Positions 1 through 5,776 of a DNA stretch of 64,000 nt are shown here, one piece after another. Made by a program: the position numbers and the translations under genes. Numbering within the stretch: the stretch's first letter is position 1; each line of letters opens with the position of its first letter. The notes under the pieces are model-generated. The model had not been told where the DNA came from. It saw only the letters and a program-made list of their open reading frames with translations, and made no database searches. The stretch comes from Paenibacillus sp. FSL K6-1330 (GTDB taxonomy: Bacteria; Bacillota; Bacilli; Paenibacillales; Paenibacillaceae). The DNA lies in NCBI RefSeq assembly GCF_037976825.1, contig NZ_CP150269.1, forward strand, positions 1,028,501 to 1,092,500, written 5' to 3'.

Positions 1-934
1 TCGGACCACCCAGGCCGAACAAGAGACTGCTATGGGCAGGTATTCTAGGCGAATCAACGGCTTTGTCGGTAGCGCCGTCGTACAGAGGATTTGAGATGTA
101 ACCATCCTCGAATCGATAGCGGTCAAGCTGATGATAATTGGGGCCGCCCAGTGTATTATCAATTTTTTCCTTTATACTAAGCCCGTCATTGGCGTCTTTA
201 TAACTGGAGTCTATGTAATAGGTTGAACCGACGTGGCCATCGAAGCCGCCGAGTGCACCGCTGCCAATAATGTCGCCAGGATGGACGAAATTAGTGATTT
301 GAGAGTCAAATTCCCCGTTCTCTGCCTTTCTTCTGGCTTCAGGGGAGAGGCTTCCGATGACCGACGGAGCACTGAAGGTGACAGCCGACATGCCCGTATA
401 GGCGGCAGCATATTGCGCATTGGCTCCCCCCAAGGAGTGACCCGTAAGGGTGAAATCAACGTCCTTGTATTTCTCCTTCATTTCCAGCGCATAATCCTCG
501 GCTTGATACAATTGGTTGGTTCCCCATATATCCGTTTTTTTATCGATCTGTCTCGATTGTTCACCGAACCAATCCGTGACATCGTTAATCCCCGTGACTT
601 CTTTGACTTTGTCCACATGGTCCGCCCAAGGTGGCCGAAATTCCGGGATTTTTCTTTTGATCTCTTCAATACCAATATCCGCATCAGCCAAATAATCGGG
701 GAGAGCATGGGATAAATCTTTGCCTGCCTCGGTGCCCCGGTATGCGATAACGGCCTGGTTCGTTTCCTTGTTGTAGAAAGTTACCGCATCAAAACCTGAT
801 ATGCTGTTGCTCTTATAGTCCTCAAGGACCTCCCATCCAGGCAAGTCCTCAACGGTATCTTCTTTTTTCAGATCGAGATAAGCCGCTTCTGACATCAATC
901 GGTATGTCTCGTCATCCACTTGCGGTGAACTCAA
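1..934 (-). CDS. lipase-type alpha/beta hydrolase, C-terminal part outside the window
   Basis: The frame stays open from a TTG start at 934 to the window edge (311 codons), so the C-terminus is missing. The start is chosen because a strong site (TAAGGAGGGA) lies just upstream; no ATG fits. The N-terminus reads SSPQVDDETYRLMSEAAYLD. Residues near 80 read AVIAYRGTEAG, and the nucleophile elbow TGHSLGGANAQYAAAY follows, matching class-3 lipase-like and DUF6792-type proteins. DFTLTGHSLGG supplies the serine; HPGDIIGSG and YHQLDRY may carry the other catalytic residues. There is no signal peptide, so an active enzyme would need another export route, for example a type VII system; that is inference. 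A small lipoprotein gene lies directly upstream on the same strand, which recalls toxin-immunity pairs. It could also be a plain intracellular lipase. Confidence 0.75.
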   Translation of the reverse strand, partial: MSSPQVDDETYRLMSEAAYLDLKKEDTVEDLPGWEVLEDYKSNSISGFDAVTFYNKETNQAVIAYRGTEAGKDLSHALPDYLADADIGIEEIKRKIPEFRPPWADHVDKVKEVTGINDVTDWFGEQSRQIDKKTDIWGTNQLYQAEDYALEMKEKYKDVDFTLTGHSLGGANAQYAAAYTGMSAVTFSAPSVIGSLSPEARRKAENGEFDSQITNFVHPGDIIGSGALGGFDGHVGSTYYIDSSYKDANDGLSIKEKIDNTLGGPNYHQLDRYRFEDGYISNPLYDGATDKAVDSPRIPAHSSLLFGLGGP

Positions 935-1006
935 ATATACTCCCTCCTTAACATGACTCAGCAGGATCAGAACATGTAGTTACAGCCAAAAGGCAGCCGC
1001 AACCCA

Positions 1007-1363
1007 TCACTCGCCCTTAATCGCTTTTCTGAGCTCCGGGTTCATCACGAAGTTGGATGTCTCGCCTGTGTTGAAATCAACGGATATTTTAAAGGTTTGT
1101 TCAGGATGATCTACGACAAACCCTTCGAGGTTGACCTTGTCCGCTACGATCGAAGGCATCATCTCTTCCTTGGTAATTTCTACATCCAAGTCGTATTTCT
1201 CTTTAAAATGCTGAACGGCTGTGGTTTTAGCCTTCGTTATGACTTCGTCCGAGCTGTCGTCTGTAGTGGCTTGGTTATTGTTCACGGGCTGGCATCCTCC
1301 AACAATTAAAATGATAAGCACAAAAGCAAAAATGAAAACACGTGATTTGAACCTACTGTTCAC
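1007..1363 (-). CDS. small lipoprotein, possible immunity protein (DUF1433-like)
   Basis: 118 residues from a GTG start preceded by AAGGGATGGG. The N-terminus has two basic residues, a hydrophobic stretch (residues 9-22) and the lipobox IVGGC, so Cys24 should be lipidated and the protein anchored outside the membrane. The mature part starts with an Asn/Asp/Ser-rich spacer (NNNQATTDDSSDE) and then a compact alpha-beta domain ending in NLEGFVVDHPEQTFKISVDF. That pattern resembles the DUF1433/cystatin-like lipoproteins known to protect against secreted lipase toxins in staphylococci; the family call is from memory of the pattern. It lies 72 bases upstream of the lipase gene on the same strand, probably cotranscribed. 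A degraded second copy sits upstream. Its role as immunity protein is inference from context. Confidence 0.7.
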   Translation of the reverse strand: MNSRFKSRVFIFAFVLIILIVGGCQPVNNNQATTDDSSDEVITKAKTTAVQHFKEKYDLDVEITKEEMMPSIVADKVNLEGFVVDHPEQTFKISVDFNTGETSNFVMNPELRKAIKGE

Positions 1364-1577
1364 ACTGACCCATCCCTTCAGTGGTGATGTTCTGCTCTTA
1401 CCGGCACGCTGAATCTTGCAGTCTTAGTATGGATCGCATAATTTCTCTTCGTATCGCCTTAGGCCATACAGAGACTGCTTATCAAGCTTACTGTCATATC
1501 ATAATCCAGCATATGGGAGCGTTCAACCGAATAAATAACCAGATATATGGTAAAAAAGACCTAACAATAGGGTCGGG

Positions 1578-1787
1578 TTACTCCCTAGCTTGAATAATCA
1601 AGTCCAATTCTGGACTCATGACCAAGTGCCCGGTTTCAAGAGTCTTGTGGTTTACGGATATATTGAAAGTCTGATCGGGATGCCCTATGACATATCCTTC
1701 AACATCAATTTCATCGGCTCCCGATCCCTTTATCCAATGTGCTCCAGTGTACAGAGAGTCACCCCCTTGAATAATGATAAGCCCTCC
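1578..1787 (-). pseudogene. C-terminal remnant of a second lipoprotein of the same family
   Basis: A 69-codon open stretch lacks any good start, signal peptide or lipobox. Its end is clearly related to the neighbouring lipoprotein: DVEGYVIGHPDQTFNISV here against NLEGFVVDHPEQTFKISV there, and LVMSPELDLI against FVMNPELRKA. The N-terminal two thirds are absent and a stop codon stands just upstream in frame, so the gene is broken. It indicates an earlier tandem array of at least two such genes next to the lipase gene, followed by decay of one copy. The stretch 1364-1577 between the two copies holds nothing I can recognise. Confidence 0.65.
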
Positions 1788-1816
1788 TTAAACTCCATAA
1801 TGAAGTAAGGAGGGCT
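1780..1816. repeat. inverted repeat, 11-bp arms
   Basis: AGCCCTCCTTA at 1780-1790 is the exact reverse complement of TAAGGAGGGCT at 1806-1816, with a 15-base loop. No run of T follows on either strand. One arm contains the TAAGGAGG that would be a ribosome binding site for the lost N-terminus of the neighbouring remnant. It may be a weak terminator between sodA and the lipoprotein locus, or a chance leftover. Confidence 0.5.
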
Positions 1817-1870
1817 ATAGACATCATACCCAATATTAACCAATGTGAAGCAGCCCAGCTAGGTCTTGAA

Positions 1871-3049
1871 TTAAAAAGGCTTCCATTTCAGCATGCTGGC
1901 ATGCTTGAAGCGCTCCGCAACCTCCGGCCAGTAGACCACGTTCCACCAATCGTTGATGTAATCCTTGCGTTTATTTTGATGTTTAAGGTAATAGGAATGC
2001 TCCCATACATCCAGAGCGAGGAGAGGGACGACATCCCACTGGGAGAGATTCTGATGTTTCTCGGCCTGCAAAATTTCAAGTCGATGGCTGCGCGGACTCC
2101 AGACGAGGATTGCCCAGCCGCCGCCTTCCACTTTGTCTGCAGCTTCGCTAAAGTGCTTTTTAAAGCGGTCGAAACTTCCAAAATCCTTCTTGATCTGTTG
2201 GGCTAGCTCCCCGCCAGGCTCGCCACCGCCCCGCGGGTTCATAATGTTCCAGAAGATCGTGTGCAGATAGTGGCCGGCACCATGAAAAGCCAGCTCGCGT
2301 TCCCAATGCTTCACCAGCTCGAAATCACCGCTTTTTCGGGCCTCCTCCAATTTCTTCTCCGCCTTGTTCAGACCGTCGACATAACTTTGGTGATGGATGT
2401 CGTGATGAATCCGCATGGTTTTCTCGTCAATATGAGGCTCCAGCGCATTATAAGCGTAAGGCAGTGGAGGAAGGCGGTGCCCGCCAATCGGAACAGCCTT
2501 GCCGCCGCTGTCTCCCATGCCTTGAATGGATAGCTCGGCCTCGGGAGGAGACGGCGGAGGAGACGTGGCCTCGTGTAGCGTCATCGACTGCATCGGCATA
2601 TCCACATCCATGAATCTTTCCAGTGCTCCGGCGGAGTTGAGCGTCTCCAGCGTGTTCAGGAAGTATTCGGACTCCCGAATCACATGGTGCAGGACCGTGC
2701 CGGCGAGCGGCACTTTCCGAACAGCCTCGCTGTTCTCCTTCAATCCGTGGAGCTGGCGGATGAACTCTCGGGATTGCTCGCAGGAAGCACGCAACAGCTG
2801 CTCGACCTGGGCCAGCACTTGGGGTGAAGGAGGTCCGTCATAACGAAGAATGTGACGCAGAAGTTCGTCTGCCGCTTTTTCCGTGTCAGCGAACACCACG
2901 GCCCATTGATCCAGCATCTTGACATAGACCGGCTCCAGATCCGGAACAATAGCTTTGATGAGCCCGGTATGCTTCCTTTCCTGATGCTTCCAATAGCGAA
3001 TCTCTTCGAGTAATCGTATCGGGAGCTTCGCTCCGTAAATAAATAACAT
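1871..3049 (-). CDS. superoxide dismutase (Fe/Mn) with N-terminal DUF2935-like domain
   Basis: 392 residues. The start is the ATG at 3049, 8 bases after CTGGAGGGA; an upstream in-frame start would add 12 residues without a site. The C-terminal 195 residues are a full Fe/Mn superoxide dismutase, beginning LPPLPYAYNALEPHI, with metal ligands visible in MRIHHDIHHQSY, GAGHYLHTIFW and LDVWEHSYYLKH. The enzyme converts superoxide to oxygen and peroxide. The first 150 residues (EEIRYWKHQERKHTGLI, then helical segments with HHVIRESEYF) match the DUF2935 helical-bundle family, and a Pro-rich linker (SPPPSPPEAE) joins the parts. Ordinary SodA has about 200 residues; B. subtilis SodF also has an extension, but a shorter one. 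The N-terminal domain may bind a metal; that is inference. No signal peptide. Confidence 0.93.
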   Translation of the reverse strand: MLFIYGAKLPIRLLEEIRYWKHQERKHTGLIKAIVPDLEPVYVKMLDQWAVVFADTEKAADELLRHILRYDGPPSPQVLAQVEQLLRASCEQSREFIRQLHGLKENSEAVRKVPLAGTVLHHVIRESEYFLNTLETLNSAGALERFMDVDMPMQSMTLHEATSPPPSPPEAELSIQGMGDSGGKAVPIGGHRLPPLPYAYNALEPHIDEKTMRIHHDIHHQSYVDGLNKAEKKLEEARKSGDFELVKHWERELAFHGAGHYLHTIFWNIMNPRGGGEPGGELAQQIKKDFGSFDRFKKHFSEAADKVEGGGWAILVWSPRSHRLEILQAEKHQNLSQWDVVPLLALDVWEHSYYLKHQNKRKDYINDWWNVVYWPEVAERFKHASMLKWKPF

Positions 3050-3129
3050 GTCCGTTCCCTCCAGTATCAGGTTCACTAAACACACTATATTCAGTTAGCG
3101 GCCTGTATTATGAGGAGGAAATTAAAAAT

Positions 3130-3157
3130 CCCCCCGCTGCATCAAAGCAGCGGGGGG
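3130..3157 (-). terminator. intrinsic terminator of the alpha/beta hydrolase gene
   Basis: CCCCCCGCTGC and GCAGCGGGGGG form an 11-bp GC-rich stem with a 6-base loop. On the minus strand it is followed by ATTTTTAAT. It lies 27 bases past the stop of the hydrolase gene. Confidence 0.9.
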
Positions 3158-3183
3158 TGATGGATCGTATGATCAATAAAGCA

Positions 3184-4176
3184 TCAGGATTCATCCGGAG
3201 TTTCGAGTTTTCCTAGAAAGGTGGATACTCTGCGCAGATATTCTTTAGGGTGCTCACGGAAGATAAGCTCATGATGCGCATCCTCTACAATCCAGGAATC
3301 CGAATCCGTATGGGTCTGATTGGAAGCAATCTTCTCGGCGATCGGGTAAGGTGCCTTATCGTCTTTCGTTCCGTGGATGAACAGGGTCGGGAACGGATAA
3401 TCGTGCTTCTTCACCTCATTGTAAGGGATCTGATCCAGGCTTGTGCCGTTAAGCACCGGGAAGAGCAGCTCCAGAATCTCCAGGGACGGATGACGAGGGA
3501 GATTGATCTGGTTGTGAATATTATGGTAAAGCGTGTCCGGCTCCAATAAAAAGGCGCTGTCCAGAATCATGGCATCCACATCCTTGGTCTCAAGCCCTGC
3601 CTGCAGTGCGGTTCCGGCCCCCATGGAGAAGCCCCAGACGACAATTTGCTTCGCGCCGCGCTGCTTCACATGTTCAATGGCTCCAAGAAGCTGGCGTTTC
3701 TCTTCCTTGCCTCCGGTCGCCACTTCCTTGCTGGTCTGGGAGGCAAAACCGTAATCAAACATAAGCACATTAAAATTCATATTATGCGCATAATGGGCGA
3801 GATCGTACATCGGTACCCAGGTTTCCTCCCGATTGGCGCCATAACCATGGCTGAGCACGATGGTTTTAGAAGAATTCTCGGCCGGTATATACCAGCCATT
3901 TATATTTCGTTTCCCGTCAATGGAGTGGAATGTGACATTCTCGTAATTCATATCTTTAGCAAGCTTGGGGTTAGAATAGAGTGGAGCAACCGTTGGATTC
4001 GACAAAACCCAAGCAATATAAGCATGAAGCGCAATAAAACAGAAAACAAGGAAAAAAACGACAGATAATAACAACGCTAATATAATATGCTTTAAACGAA
4101 CTAAGCCCGTCGACAGCTCGGCTGGCGTGTCATTTAATTGGGAGAGTGGGGCATTACTACCAGTCGTTGTGCTCAT
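3184..4176 (-). CDS. membrane-anchored alpha/beta hydrolase (S9/BAAT-like)
   Basis: 330 residues from an ATG preceded by AAGGAGGGG. One transmembrane segment lies at about residues 30-54 (ILALLLSVVFFLVFCFIAL), so the enzyme part probably sits outside the membrane. The hydrolase core shows the oxyanion region VLSHGYGANREETW near residue 108, the nucleophile elbow WGFSMGAG (Ser184), and the late acid and histidine in HGTKDDKAPY and EDAHHELIF. The closest familiar relatives are Bacillus YqkD/YfhM-type hydrolases, whose substrates are unknown. It is transcribed alone, has its own terminator, and diverges from the IclR regulator gene. A dyad similar to the IclR gene's own putative operator lies in its leader (4210-4227), so joint control is possible. 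Confidence 0.85.
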   Translation of the reverse strand: MSTTTGSNAPLSQLNDTPAELSTGLVRLKHIILALLLSVVFFLVFCFIALHAYIAWVLSNPTVAPLYSNPKLAKDMNYENVTFHSIDGKRNINGWYIPAENSSKTIVLSHGYGANREETWVPMYDLAHYAHNMNFNVLMFDYGFASQTSKEVATGGKEEKRQLLGAIEHVKQRGAKQIVVWGFSMGAGTALQAGLETKDVDAMILDSAFLLEPDTLYHNIHNQINLPRHPSLEILELLFPVLNGTSLDQIPYNEVKKHDYPFPTLFIHGTKDDKAPYPIAEKIASNQTHTDSDSWIVEDAHHELIFREHPKEYLRRVSTFLGKLETPDES

Positions 4177-4209
4177 AAGTGGCCCCTCCTTACCATATAG
4201 TCTGGATAT

Positions 4210-4227
4210 GTTTCGTTAACATGAAAG
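4210..4227. promoter_or_regulatory. imperfect dyad in the hydrolase leader, IclR-operator-like
   Basis: GTTTCGTTAACATGAAAG has the same outer half-sites (GTTTC and ATGAAA) as the perfect dyad upstream of iclR at 4362-4378, but is one base longer. It sits about 17-34 bases after the predicted start of the hydrolase transcript. Confidence 0.4.
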
Positions 4228-4243
4228 AGTTGAAATTATAATA

Positions 4244-4272
4244 ATCGTATGCCCGGATGCCTATAAAGTCAA
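4244..4272 (-). promoter_or_regulatory. sigma-A type promoter for the hydrolase gene
   Basis: On the minus strand TTGACT (4267-4272) and TACGAT (4244-4249) are separated by 17 bases, about 70 bases upstream of the start codon. Confidence 0.6.
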
Positions 4273-4320
4273 TGCAAATCCATAGATTGTAAGACAACTG
4301 TAAAGTCCCTGTCTCGATGG

Positions 4321-4378
4321 TTTACTTTTGAGAAGAATTCTCATATAATTCTTGTAACCAGGTTTCATAGAATGAAAC
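4321..4378 (+). promoter_or_regulatory. iclR promoter with two perfect dyads
   Basis: TTTACT (4321-4326) and TATAAT (4344-4349) stand 17 bases apart. The spacer itself contains the perfect dyad TGAGAA-GAA-TTCTCA (4329-4343). A second perfect dyad, GTTTCAT-AGA-ATGAAAC (4362-4378), covers the early transcribed region just before the ribosome binding site. The second matches the general style of IclR-family operators, so autoregulation is likely. Confidence 0.6.
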
Positions 4379-4397
4379 AGGAGAGGAGCTGGTCGGG

Positions 4398-5138
4398 ATG
4401 GAAGATCGTAAATTAACGGTGCGTGCTGTAGAGCGGGCACTTGATATATTGATGTGTTTTACGAAAGAAAGTGAACTTGCCCTCACGGAGATTTCTTCGC
4501 TTATCGGATTACATAAAAGTACTGTACATCGGCTGTTAACAACGCTGGAAGACAAAGGATTCGTTGTTCGTAATAAAGAAACGGAGAAATATCGGCTCGG
4601 CTTGAAAATATGGGAGCTGTCTATGCATCTGTCCCAAAGCGACGACCCGGCGATTCGCCTTTTGCCCGCGATGGAAGCCTTACGGGATCGGCTTGGGGAA
4701 ACGGTGAGTTTGTATTTAAGAGACGGTTCGGATCGTCTTCGGATTCAAGCGGTTCAGAGCAACCAGGGCATTCGGCGGGTCGCCCAGGTCGGAGTACGAC
4801 TACCGTTGTCGGTTGGCGCCTCTAGCAAGGTTCTGGTGGCCTTTGCGCCACCGGCCGATCAGGAGGAGCTGCTGAATGCGCCGGATTGGCCGGAGTCAGT
4901 TGATAGGATCGTTTACCGGCAGCAGCTGGCCGAAATACTGGAGAAGGGATACGCGATCAGCATCGAAGAGCGCGAGCCTGGAGCCGCTGCGGTATCTGTA
5001 CCGATTTTTGACCGGAATGGTCAAGTGGCGGCAGCACTGTCGATGTCAGGGCCAGTCACCCGTCTGTCAGCGGAAACGCTCCGCGAACATGCGCCAATCC
5101 TGATGGAGGCGGCACGGGAAATGGGAATGATGATTTAA
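4398..5138 (+). CDS. IclR-family transcriptional regulator
   Basis: 246 residues, the usual family length. The ATG follows AGGAGAGGAG. Residues 7-60 are the winged helix-turn-helix (RAVERALDILMCFTKES, then LHKSTVHRLLTTLEDKGFV), and residues 75-246 are the effector-binding domain (LSVGASSKVLVAFAPP, SIEEREPGAAAVSVPIFD, ALSMSGP). Such regulators bind a small carboxylate or aromatic ligand and usually repress. The gene is alone, with a palindromic putative operator just before its site, so it probably controls itself. The same dyad type lies downstream of the aconitase promoter at 8554-8572, and a looser one precedes the divergent hydrolase; these are the best guesses for its targets. The ligand is unknown. 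Confidence 0.92.
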   Translation: MEDRKLTVRAVERALDILMCFTKESELALTEISSLIGLHKSTVHRLLTTLEDKGFVVRNKETEKYRLGLKIWELSMHLSQSDDPAIRLLPAMEALRDRLGETVSLYLRDGSDRLRIQAVQSNQGIRRVAQVGVRLPLSVGASSKVLVAFAPPADQEELLNAPDWPESVDRIVYRQQLAEILEKGYAISIEEREPGAAAVSVPIFDRNGQVAAALSMSGPVTRLSAETLREHAPILMEAAREMGMMI

Positions 5139-5187
5139 TTCATTCTATTGCCGGAGTGCGGACAGCATCACTATAAGTTATTGAATG

Positions 5188-5226
5188 ACCGGGAGGCTCC
5201 ATGTGATACAGCCGCCCGGTTATTTT
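5188..5226 (+). terminator. intrinsic terminator of iclR
   Basis: ACCGGGAGGCT pairs with AGCCGCCCGGT with one mismatch, followed by TATTTTTAT. Confidence 0.8.
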
Positions 5227-5262
5227 TATGCGGGGGTCAACCATTTGAAAACGGGAATTGAA

Positions 5263-5299
5263 ACGAAACGATACGAGACGAAATATACGAAACGATACG
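5263..5299. repeat. 13-bp direct repeat
   Basis: ACGAAACGATACG occurs at 5263-5275 and again at 5287-5299, 24 bases apart, in an otherwise gene-free stretch (5227-5350). The spacing is a little over two helical turns. No gene start lies near enough to assign a role. Confidence 0.5.
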
Positions 5300-5351
5300 T
5301 TACATGGCAAGGCCAAAGGATATAAGGGAAGGGGGTTCAATCCTCATTCCA

Positions 5352-5402
5352 ACAAAAAGACCGCTCCCTACAATCTTGGCGATTGGGGAAACGGTCCTTT
5401 TG
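5352..5402 (-). terminator. terminator of the 51-residue protein gene
   Basis: An imperfect stem (GACCGCTCCCT with GGGGAAACGGTC) is followed on the minus strand by TTTTTGTTG and on the plus strand by CTTTTGTC. It may work in both directions. Confidence 0.6.
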
Positions 5403-5438
5403 TCGTAACGGCTCAACGATATAATAGGTAAGCGTCTC

Positions 5439-5594
5439 TTAGGTCAGCTTCATATTCTTTTCCTTTATTTTCTGATTGAGGATCTCTTGGAAGGTGAGGG
5501 GCTTATCTTTTGCTTCCTCTCTTTTGGGTGCAGCCACCGGCTGCGGCCGTTGGTATTGATAATGGAGCGATGTCATCGTATGTATTTTGATCAT
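5439..5594 (-). CDS. 51-residue protein of unknown function
   Basis: The ATG at 5594 is preceded by an excellent site (CTAGGAGGAAGG), while the longer reading upstream has none, so I take the short form starting MIKIHTMTSLHYQYQRPQPV. The protein is hydrophilic, with a Pro/Gln-rich first half and a helical, Lys-rich tail (LTFQEILNQKIKEKNMKLT). There is no signal peptide or membrane segment. The tail has the look of short peptides that dock on a partner (compare FxxILxxxI-type motifs), but I cannot name a family. It has its own terminator and lies downstream of the aconitase terminator, transcribed the same way. Confidence 0.7.
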   Translation of the reverse strand: MIKIHTMTSLHYQYQRPQPVAAPKREEAKDKPLTFQEILNQKIKEKNMKLT

Positions 5595-5706
5595 AGGTAC
5601 CTTCCTCCTAGGTCTGGATTTCCGCCAATGTTTTTTACCCATTAACCTCCATGGCATCATTCGAAACGGAGTTTCCAATATTCAGGAAAGAAGTACCGGA
5701 AAATAA

Positions 5707-5745
5707 CAAAATCCCCATCATCCATGCGCGGATGATGGGGATTTT
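5707..5745. terminator. terminator of the aconitase gene, symmetric
   Basis: AAAATCCCCATCATCC at 5707-5722 and GGATGATGGGGATTTT form a 16-bp stem with a 6-base loop. A-rich and T-rich flanks let it work on both strands; on the minus strand it lies 32 bases after the aconitase stop. Confidence 0.9.
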
Positions 5746-5776
5746 TGACTAAGGCCAAATCACCTATAAGAATGCC

